Part shown: positions 7,976-16,900 of the stretch, in pieces
Numbering within the stretch: position 1 is the first letter of the stretch
How the letters are laid out: every line of letters begins with the position of its first letter
Source of the DNA: an uncultured Lachnospiraceae bacterium
GTDB lineage: Bacteria > Bacillota > Clostridia > Lachnospirales > Lachnospiraceae
DNA: 20,477 nt
Direction of reading: 5' to 3'
Assembly: GCA_910577655.1 (NCBI GenBank)
Contig: CAJTOW010000079.1
Span: 1 to 20,477, forward strand
Position numbers and translations under genes: made by a program
Notes under the pieces: generated by a model
Databases searched by the model: none
Seen by the model: the letters and a program-made list of their open reading frames with translations, nothing else
What the model was told of the DNA's origin: nothing

Positions 7976-9292
7976 TTACTCAAACACGTGCTGCCCGCCC
8001 AGGATCCGGAAAACATGGGAATATTCCTTCCCGTCTGCATTGGTCCAGAAATTCACCTGGGCATTGTCCCCGGCCAGAGTCCGGGTGCAGGCTGTCAGCG
8101 CGTTAAGGGCCTCTTCCCCCTCCACGCTGCCGATAACGCCGCTGGAATAAAGCATTCCATACATGATCCCGATCTGGGTATACATCATGTTCAGAGAAGT
8201 AGGCCAGGTGGATACCCGCCCATTCATGCCCAGCTCGTCAATCTTTTTCTGGATCTCAGCCAGCATGTAGTCGCTGTCACCGATCTTATCCTCCGGCACC
8301 TCCAGGCCAAGGGCAGAAGGGAAGTCTGCAAATGGAGTCGGGTCAGATTGTCCGCAGTACATTCCATGTCCTTCCATCACACATTTTACGATGGGAGAAT
8401 GCATGGCTGTGTTGGTGGAGAAAAATACCGTGTCTTCTCCAAGGGCCTTAAGCTGCCGGGGCACATCCTCCAGAATGAACTGCTGGGTACCTGCCGTGCC
8501 TGCGTCCCCCTGGGGATCCGGCGCGGTCACTTCCAGGAACTGGATTCCTGCCCCCTCACAGATCTCCTTTATCATCTCACACCGTTTTGCGATGTTCTGG
8601 TTGGACATATGTCTGGGGAAGGAATAATGGACAAAGCTCTTGGCCCCCATCTCAATCGCCATATTTGCCACCTGCTCCGCGAATCCGAACTGGTCCTTGC
8701 AAAGCACGAAATCAGCCACGGTCGCAATCTCGTCATAGTCTTCATTGGGATTGCAGGCGATGGTAAGCACATCCTCCCGCACCTCTTTCAGCTTTTTGAT
8801 GGCAGCGATGGTGCCGTCCTGGGCCTGGTTGAATACAATTGCCTTTACCTCAGGATCAGACGCCATGGCCATGACCTTGGATATGGTGGTTTCCTGCTCG
8901 GATACTGCCTTCTCCGGGAAGGTGTCCACGATCAGGCGGTCACCGAATTTGTCCTGCATACGCATAGCCATCCGGTAGGTCTCTTCTCCCTGGGCCACGG
9001 AGCTGCTCATCAGTCCGATCTTGAAGCCGCTGATATCCTGCCTGTCAATCATCTCCCACACATTCCCAAAGTCTTCTGCCGACATCACCTTACCGGCTTC
9101 TCCTGCCGGATCTCCCGATGGCTCTGCTTTGTCCTTCTGGTTGTCTTCTGTCTTATTGTCTCCGGCTTCCTGGCTTTCTGCCGCAGGCTGGCTGCCTTCT
9201 GGCTGGGACGGGGAGCTGCCTCCCCCGCAGGCTGTCAGGGACACTACCATAGCCAGCGCTGTCAGGATTGCTGTCAGTTTTCTTTTTTTCAT
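7976..9292 (-). CDS. Substrate-binding lipoprotein of the ABC transporter (DUF3798-like)
   Basis: A 438-residue secreted lipoprotein. The N-terminus is a lipoprotein signal (MKKRKL, a hydrophobic core, lipobox LTAC with Cys22), followed by a Gly/Ser/Glu/Lys-rich linker to about residue 70. The body, starting near DISGFKIGLMSSSVAQGEET, resembles a periplasmic-binding-protein fold; from memory it matches the uncharacterised DUF3798 family found beside ABC genes, which I could not check by search. AGGAGG lies about 10 nt before the ATG. It is the first gene of the operon, with a clear AT-rich promoter upstream. It should capture the substrate outside the membrane and pass it to the permeases. 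Ligand unknown. Confidence 0.88.
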   Translation of the reverse strand: MKKRKLTAILTALAMVVSLTACGGGSSPSQPEGSQPAAESQEAGDNKTEDNQKDKAEPSGDPAGEAGKVMSAEDFGNVWEMIDRQDISGFKIGLMSSSVAQGEETYRMAMRMQDKFGDRLIVDTFPEKAVSEQETTISKVMAMASDPEVKAIVFNQAQDGTIAAIKKLKEVREDVLTIACNPNEDYDEIATVADFVLCKDQFGFAEQVANMAIEMGAKSFVHYSFPRHMSNQNIAKRCEMIKEICEGAGIQFLEVTAPDPQGDAGTAGTQQFILEDVPRQLKALGEDTVFFSTNTAMHSPIVKCVMEGHGMYCGQSDPTPFADFPSALGLEVPEDKIGDSDYMLAEIQKKIDELGMNGRVSTWPTSLNMMYTQIGIMYGMLYSSGVIGSVEGEEALNALTACTRTLAGDNAQVNFWTNADGKEYSHVFRILGGQHVFE

Positions 9293-9653
9293 AGTCTTTT
9301 CCTCCTCGAATGTGTATTCTGGACTAAATCTGGGGTTGGCGGATCACTTTCCTGATTCTGGAATAAGTCTGAACCAGGAACATTAGAACTGGATATTTAT
9401 TACAATAATGCCTTCGAAGGATTATTTTTCTCTGTTTTTTGAAATATAATTTATTTATTCAAAATATTTCAAAGTATTTTGAATATTAACTTATTTCTTT
9501 TGGTTGTGTTTATTGTAAAATAATTCCCATTTATTGTCTAACATATAAATTTAATGAATACTATTGATTTTTCTAATGATTTACTATAGAATTTTTTAAG
9601 AAATAAGATTTTCTGTATTTTTTTATATATTTTTGTAAAGGATAGCCAATTCT
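9293..9653. promoter_or_regulatory. AT-rich divergent promoter region between the operon and the second LysR gene
   Basis: A 361-bp gap with no gene, strikingly AT-rich compared with its flanks. Leftward, TTGAAA (9467-9472), 18 nt, TATATT (9443-9448) is a good sigma-A promoter for the operon. A 9-bp perfect dyad, TTCAAAATA (9458-9466) with TATTTTGAA (9475-9483), lies over this -35. The palindrome CCTTCGAAGG (9411-9420) lies just inside the predicted transcript. Rightward, TTGTCT (9534-9539), 17 nt, AATACT (9557-9562) is a weaker candidate for the LysR gene, as is TTGATT (9564-9569) with TATAGA (9585-9590). Confidence 0.6.
9443..9472 (-). promoter_or_regulatory. Sigma-A-type promoter of the transport operon
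   Basis: The -35 TTGAAA (9467-9472) and -10 TATATT (9443-9448) are separated by 18 nt and read leftward, predicting a start near 9436 and a leader of about 140 nt before the lipoprotein ATG. The dyad at 9458-9483 covers the -35, which suits control by a LysR-type protein. Confidence 0.6.
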
Positions 9654-10613
9654 ATGATCCTGAAAGAGCTGGAATATTTATCAGAAATAGCCAAATATGA
9701 AAGTCTGTCCCAGGCTGCCCGTGAGCTAAATGTCACACAGTCTGCCCTGAGCCAGTGTCTGGCGAATCTGGAGGCAGACCTGGGGATGGCGCTTTTCACC
9801 CGTGTGAAAAATCATCTGAAGATCACCCCCGAGGGTGTCCTCTACCTCCAGACTGCCCGGAAAATGCTTGCCGTGCGGAATGCTATGTACAGCAGGCTCC
9901 AGACCTACAAGGGGCAGAGCAGTATCCGGATCGGCCTTGGCTCTGCCTACGCGATCCGGGTGCTCTCCCGTATTCTGCTGCAAAGCCAGGGAAAATACGC
10001 CCACTGTGACCTCTCCATCACAGAGGGCCGTTCTCCTGCCCTGCTGCACCAGTTGAACCGGGGCAAACTGGATTTTGTCATCATTGTCCGGGACCGGCTT
10101 CTGGAACTGCCGGACTGCCATGTCCATCTGATCCGGCGTGATCCCTTTGCCCTCTTCCTGGCTTCCTGCCATCCCCTGGCATCTCACGCTCTGTCCTCTC
10201 CCGGCGTTCCTGTCAAGGGGGATCTAAGCTGCTTTAAGAACGAGTCCTTTGTCCTGGAACCCAGGGAGACTACCAATGGCCTGGTGGCCCTTTGCCTGCT
10301 GGAAAAATACTGCCCCGGATTTCATGTAACCTGCACCATCAATGATTCCGTATCCTTGTTTGATATGATAAAAAGCGGTTTTGGGGCCACCATTACCTCT
10401 GCTCCTGCCTTCTGCTTCCAGAAGACTCCCAGGCCTGACGAGTTCCTCAGCCACCAGGGCCTAAGCTGGCTCTTCCCCCAGCAGCCTTTCTACCGCTATG
10501 TCCAGTTGATCTACCATAAGGATCATTCTGTATCTCCGGCAGAGGCATCTCTTTTTCAGGAGATTCAGGCGATCTATGATCAGGACGGGATCGAACAGAT
10601 GATGGATGAATAA
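9654..10613 (+). CDS. LysR-family transcriptional regulator, divergent from the transport operon
   Basis: A 319-residue LysR-type protein. The N-terminal helix-turn-helix (AARELNVTQSALSQCLANL) is followed by ALFTRVKNHLKITPEG; the effector domain starts near residue 90 with RIGLGSAYAI and includes ITEGRSP. The C-terminal FYRYVQLIYHKD mirrors YYRYTQLVRKKG in the LysR protein at 167-1084, and the two are paralogues. AAAGGA (9638-9643) sets the start. Divergent placement next to the operon promoter is the classic arrangement for a LysR activator of that operon, and makes this the better candidate regulator of the two. It ends at a strong bidirectional terminator shared with the giant surface gene. 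Confidence 0.94.
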   Translation: MILKELEYLSEIAKYESLSQAARELNVTQSALSQCLANLEADLGMALFTRVKNHLKITPEGVLYLQTARKMLAVRNAMYSRLQTYKGQSSIRIGLGSAYAIRVLSRILLQSQGKYAHCDLSITEGRSPALLHQLNRGKLDFVIIVRDRLLELPDCHVHLIRRDPFALFLASCHPLASHALSSPGVPVKGDLSCFKNESFVLEPRETTNGLVALCLLEKYCPGFHVTCTINDSVSLFDMIKSGFGATITSAPAFCFQKTPRPDEFLSHQGLSWLFPQQPFYRYVQLIYHKDHSVSPAEASLFQEIQAIYDQDGIEQMMDE

Positions 10614-10656
10614 AAGGCTGCTGCTCATGGGGGACAGTATAAAAGCAGCCCCGGAC

Positions 10657-10701
10657 AAAAGGAGCGCCCTGCGGATTTTTCCTCCGCAGGGCGCTCCTTT
10701 T
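10657..10701. terminator. Strong bidirectional intrinsic terminator
   Basis: A perfect 19-bp inverted repeat (10657-10675 and 10683-10701) with a 7-nt T/C loop has AAAA at its left foot and TTTT at its right foot, so it can act in both directions. It lies between the converging second LysR gene and the giant surface gene. The 120-bp gap contains nothing else of note. Confidence 0.9.
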
Positions 10702-10733
10702 CGGTTGCTTCTTTTACATTATCTGGTTGTCTC

Positions 10734-10907
10734 TTACTGCTCTTCTTCCTTCTTCCTGGTGACCACGGCAAATGCTGCAAGCATCATGCTGGAAAGCATC
10801 AGCATCAGGGCTGCGCTTCCGGTCTGTCCGGTCTTGGGAAGGGCTGCAAGCGGTATTTCCTCGTCATCAATGAGAGCGAGAATATCGTCGTTGCCCATGT
10901 CCGGAAG
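10734..10907 (-). other. Cell-wall sorting signal with a second LPxxG-like motif
   Basis: LPKTG is encoded at 10827-10841, followed by a hydrophobic segment of about 20 residues and a basic tail (RKKEEEQ). Twenty-two residues earlier, at 10893-10907, is LPDMG in a matching context: VPLANLPDMG versus IPLAALPKTG, each preceded by an acidic stretch. The second is the normal sortase site; the first looks like a duplicated, altered copy. Confidence 0.85.
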
Positions 10908-13900
10908 ATTGGCCAGAGGTACTGCTTCTGGGTCAATGGTTACGGTTGCTTCTCCAGGTCCGCCTGCGGTTCCGCCGCCGGTTCCAGGACTTCTGGTGCT
11001 GCTTCCGCCGCCACCGCCGCCACCAGAGCTGCCTGAGCCGCCCTGGGCGCCTGCGGGTACCGGACCGCTGTCTGCGGTTACCGGAGTCAGTCTCTCTGGT
11101 GTGCCGGGTTCTACTTCTGTGAACTCAGCGGTACTCCGTACAATATTGCGGAACTGTCTGTTGAACAGATCTTCTCTGGTGACTACATACACAGCTTCTA
11201 TGCTTACTTTCCTGCCAACTTTCAGGGACTGGATCACTGCTACTCCATTTTCAATATCATAGCCTGCTCCCGGAATAATGGCTGCGCCTTTCAACTGCTC
11301 TTCGATCCGGATATTCTTCAGATCGCGGTTTCCAACATTTTCTACTGTGATCACAAAGTGTGCTTCCTCACCTACCCGGAAATATCCTCTTGAGGGAAGG
11401 TTCGTGACGTTTTTGTCTACATCCCAGTCATTGTTGGGCACTTCACGGAAGTATGCTGTGAAGGTGTAGATTCCGGATTCTGTATAAGCTCTCGCTTTCA
11501 GTTCCCTATCGCCTCCAATAAGTTCCTCTTCTTCCATCCAGTGCTGGAAATAATAACTCTGCGGATCAATGGGTGCAACCGTGGATGGCTGAGTGGGATT
11601 CGCCGCCTTCGCCTTCACTGGTGTGATCACGCCATTCTCATCCTTCTGGAATTCCTCGTAAAGGTTTACAACCTCGCGGGTCTTTCCGGTTACCGTGCCG
11701 CCCTTTCCAGTGGCCTGGTAGACGAAGGTGACCTGGTACTTATCCGGGATTCCGTCGGGTTCTTCTGGATTCTCTCCGGTTCCCTTGCTGTCCTCGTCGT
11801 ACTGGAAGGTAATGGTTACCCCGCCTGCCGGCATGATGCCTTCCACGATTTCAGGAGCTGCATTGGTGTCCTCCAGACCCTTTATTTCCACGCCTGAGAA
11901 AGTGTAGTTGCCTGCGGATGCTGCCTGATAGCTCAATGGTGTCTCAAATTCGGTGTCGGCATTATCCACGATGGTCTGTTCTGTCTGGGTTCCGTCTACT
12001 GCTGTGTACACATGCTTTACAGTCAGCTTGAAGCTGTCTTTGGCGTAGGTGTAAGTGTAGACTTTGTTGTTGTCAGCCTTGGTAAATGTAGTCGGTACAC
12101 TGGAAACATTCCATGCACCAGCCTTGTAACCAACAGCCGGAGCGCTCCCTGCTTCTGGGGCTGTGTAAGATGCAGTTCCATCCACAGCGGGTACGCCGTC
12201 TTTCTCCAAAGTCAGGATTTCTACAACTGCATTGCTGCCGCCTGCGTTCCAGTTTCCATTTTCAACACGGTAGGTTATGGTAACCTGATAATCGTCCGGA
12301 ATCTGGTCACGATTGGCATCTTTGTGATAAATAACAGTTTCCTTAACATCAGAATCTACGATTGTTCCTTCGATCTTCTGCGGGACAGCTACCCATCCGT
12401 CTACATCTGGTGAAAAGACCTGATAGATATCGTGTACCTTCATGCCAGACTGCGTGTGTGCCTGCGGCATAACCGGTGCAGCTTCGCCTGCAGTCAGATC
12501 GGCTGCATGGTAGGTGTAAGTGACTGTCAGAGTGTAACGCTCCAGATAATCAGGGATATTGTTCCCATTTTCATCATAGGCCCATACTGCATAGGCTGTG
12601 TGATTGTCATTCATGACTACCTTATCACCTGCGGCTTGCATCCCTGATGGGGCTACTCCATCTTTCGGAATAATAACATTTTCTGCTACATCTACGGTCC
12701 AGCCTGCAAACACAACTTTTCTATCATTTTCGTCTGCATGAGCCATTGTCCCCTGATCTTTCAGAACTGCTTCTGTATTCAAACGATACTCTGTGTTATC
12801 ACTCTGAGTGCCAGTGCCTCCGTTGGTATGATACTTCAGGTTAAAACGCTCTGTATAGTCTGGGATGTTGTTTCCATTCTCGTCATAGGCCCATACTGCA
12901 TAGGCTGTATGATTATCATTCATGACTACCTTATCACCTGCGGTCTTCATTCCGGCCGGAGCATTTCCATCTTTAGAAATAATTTCAGATTCTGCTTTTC
13001 CAAGGGTCCATCCTACAAATACCACTTTCTTATTATCTGTATCTTCATGAGACATGGTTCCTTGATCCTTCAAATCTGCCTCAGCATCCAGACGATACTG
13101 CGTAGTATCACTCTGGGTACCTATTCCTCCGTTAGAATTGTAATTCAGGCTAAAATGTTCTGTATAGTCTGGAATATTATTCCCATTCTCGTCGTAAGCC
13201 CATACTGCATAGGCCGTGTGCTTACCATTCATGGTCACAATATTTCCAACTGCCTGCATTCCGGCAGGAGCATTTCCGTCCTTCGTAATAATCTCGGCTG
13301 ATGCCGCATCCACGGTCCACCCTGCAAATACCACTTTCTTTCCGTCCACATCGGCATGCTCCATGCTTCCCTGGTCTTTCAGGGATGCTTCTGCATCCAG
13401 TGTGTACTCTGTGTCATCGCTCTGGCTTCCGCTTCCTCCGTTTGCATCGTAATCCAGTCTGAACCGCTCTACATAGTCCGGGGTCCCGTTTCCGTTTTCG
13501 TCATACGCCCATACTGCATACGCCGTATGGCTGGCGTTCATGACTACTGTGTCTCCCTCAGCCTGCATTCCGGCCGGGGCATTCCCGTCCTTGCCAATGA
13601 TCTCGGCTGACGCAGCATCCACGGTCCACCCTGCAAATACCACTTTCTTTCCGTCCACATCTTCATGCCCCATGCTTCCCTGGTCTTTCAGGGATGCATC
13701 CGCACCCAGACGGTACTCTGTGTCATCGCTCTGGCTTCCGCTTCCTCCGTTTGCATCATAACCCAGACTGAACCGCTCTGTATAGTCCGGGGTACCGTTT
13801 CCGTTTTCGTCATACGCCCATACTGCATACGCCGTATGGCTGCCATTCATGACTACTATGTCTCCCTCAGCCTGCATTCCGGCCGGGGCACTTCCGTCCT

Positions 13901-16900
13901 TGCCAATGATCTCGGCTGATGTGGCATCCACGGTCCACCCCGCAAACACCACCGTCTTCCCATCCACTGGATCATGATTCATATTTCCTGGCTGTGCCAG
14001 TTCTGCGGATGTTCCACGGGTATGTGTTGTGCTTTCCGGTGCATTCTTTCCTCCATTGGCATCGTAAGATAATATCACCTGGTTTACATAGTAAACCTTG
14101 ATTACTGGATTCTCTTCCAATCCCAAGGTCAAAGGACAATTTCTTATTTCAACCAGTTCAAATCCGTCCACATCATGACCATGATTCTCTCTGACCTCCG
14201 CCTCGGTAACCTGATGTCCGTAACTTCCTGACACCACTTTATCCTTGATCTCTGGATCCGGTTCTCCGTTGTAAAAATATTTTACAATATAATCCACATA
14301 AGAGCTTCTGTAAGTAAATATGATTTCCTGCGGGGTACTGGAATCCGCCGGTTTTTCTACCGTTCTCTGGGCCGTTTCACCCGCCGCCAGCATATAACCA
14401 TCAAATGTCTTATAGGAAACCGTAACAATCTGGTCTGTGGTTGAAAATGTCTCAGGAGCTGTTCCTGGCAGATCATTTCCATCGGCATCAACGTACCTGA
14501 CAATATAAGACCATGTTTCTTCTTTCTTATACTGAATCTCAATGGTCATGTCATTCTCGCTGATCCGGGCAGACACCATAGGTGTTATTGCTGTGTAACC
14601 AGCGATTTCGATTGCATCGACGGTTACATACTCGCCTCTGGAAACGGTCTGATCCTCAGGCTGGGTAACTCCTTCAATCTCCACCCAGTCCCCGGCCTCA
14701 TTCTGCTCCACATACCGGATATGGTATGTCAACTGGTCATCGCTTTTCCACTTTGCATAAAGATCAATGTTTTCAGTGATCTGCCGGTTTACATATGGGA
14801 ATTCAAAATTTGCGTCCAGATACCATCCGTCAAATGTATCGCCAACTTTGGTCGGCTCTGTAATATCCGCCTTGTCGTAGAAAGTACCCTTGGAAACAGA
14901 GTCACTTGTTGCAGCCTCCCCATTATTGGGATGCAGTGTGACCGTATACACTGGAGGATCCCACTTCGCAAAGAACCGGAGATTCTTTGCCGGCATTGTC
15001 GCGCTCCAGTCTACTGCTTCCTCGTAAGTCGGGGAAGTGTACCAGCCTGCAAAGGTATAACCGGAATACTCTGCCGGAGGCTTGATCTGGTCTGTATCAG
15101 GGCTCACTGCTGCTATTGGGGCCTCGTATTTTCTAGAGGCTTTATTGCTTGTTATTTCGGAATTGCCCTCGATTGTGCAGTCTTCAAACACAATCTCATA
15201 TGTGTTTCTGGAATACCGCAATGGATAGGCCAAATGATAAGGATCATTGACCGCCTCATTAATCATGCCTTCATATCCCCGTAAATAGTCTTCAGGCCTG
15301 CTGTTTTCCAAAAACGTAAAACCTTCAAATTGAGCGACATCTATTTTCTCTAGTTCGACATCAGTAAATATCTGGTTACCATATTCATCATATTTGAAGT
15401 TATTATTTTCATCGTATTCCGGAATCGCCTTATCATAGAATAACTCCCGCTTTTCTGCCCCTTTTATGATTATCTCATCCGGCTCTAGCCCATCCGCATA
15501 GTATAATACATCTACGTTCCCTCTAAGAGGAGTGCCATGCAGTTCCAAATTCTGAGCAGGCATATTTTTTAACAAACTGTAAATTTTTTCGTCTTTTTTG
15601 CCATCGCCAGCTTTCCATTGATGGTCCGTCGCTTTTTCATTCCACTGGTCAGAAATATCTGTGCCATATTTAGCTATAATACTGCCAAAATCAACTGGAA
15701 TAGGCTTCCAATTCTGAGGGTCGGTCTTATCATATATTAGATTCCCATCAGCGTCACGAAGATTTGTTTTAAAAAGGATCGTATACGTATTCCTATCAAA
15801 ATAGACATTCTTTACAGCTTTCCCATCAGAGGTAATCTTAACCGCCTCGGCATCCGTCTTCGTCCCGTTTAAGGAAAAGCCCGTTTCTGCCAGACTCTTA
15901 TATCCGATCACATCCCCGACCGTACCAGTTTGATAATCAACCGTATAAAAGTCATACTGGATTCCCTCCGACTCATCATAGGTTCCCGGAACCTTCTCCT
16001 GCCAGTATACCACCGTATAGGCTGCTTCTGTGGCTTCCTGCCATCTGGCCGTAACAGTTTTCTGTTCCGCAGGCATTGTCGTACCTTTTTCTACATCCCA
16101 GCCCATAAACTCGTATCCCAGTTTTGTGGGATTCTCAGCCGGAAGCTGGATCTCTGCCCCATATTTTACAGACTGGGGAGCCACATAGCTTCCTCCATCT
16201 GTATCATAGATGAGGAGGTATTTCTCGCGGTCATAGTCAATATAGATGGTGAAATCCTCGCTTCCGCCGGGAATCCGCACATTATTAAAGGGCCTGCGGA
16301 CAAATCCCGAATAGTCGGGAAGACTGTTCTCATCAATATCTGTCATCTCACCGGCTGTACCGGTTTTTCTGATGCCGGTGCCAACCTGCTCATATACCTG
16401 CTCGTTATCCAGGGACTGCTGCCGGTAATAAACCATATACGTACGCTCATTACCAGTATATGTTACGGTTTCGCTTGAATTCTCTTCACTGAGCGTAACA
16501 CTCTTCTTGTCAGCAGTGAAGCCCTCAATGGCGGGACTTTCGACAACCCGTGTTTCGTCTTTGGGCACAGTGGCAACATAGGACTCTGCGGCCTTCGATC
16601 CGTCACTGTACACATAATCCACACGCAGAATCACTGTATCCAGGCTCCTGTACTCCGGATATACATCAAGGTCTTTCTCAACAGTTCCAAAATCAACAAT
16701 GGTCTTGCTGTCGTCACCTTTCTCAACCCATCCTAAGAATTCATAGCCGTCCCGCTCCTCTGCATAGGGGGCAATGGTTCCGGCGCCATTTTTCACGGAC
16801 TGGGTTACAAATGGTGTCTCCGCTTCTTCTGACTCGTAGAATCTTACGGTCCATGTCTCTTCCGACACGACCCGCTGGGTGAATGTCATCTGGATCGTGG

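Noticed and set aside
7988..9355. 455-codon open frame on the + strand opposite the binding-protein gene
   Set aside because: The opposite frame encodes a lipoprotein with an AGGAGG site, lipobox and promoter. The + translation shows no recognisable domain and runs into the operon leader.
10606..11262. 218-codon + strand frame starting at the end of the second LysR gene
   Set aside because: It runs through the perfect bidirectional terminator and the Gly/Ser linker of the giant gene in antisense; Pro-rich artefact.
12534..14075. Repeat array considered as CRISPR or other non-coding repeat
   Set aside because: Units are 306-309 bp, contiguous, in frame and encode a conserved protein domain; no short repeats with unique spacers.
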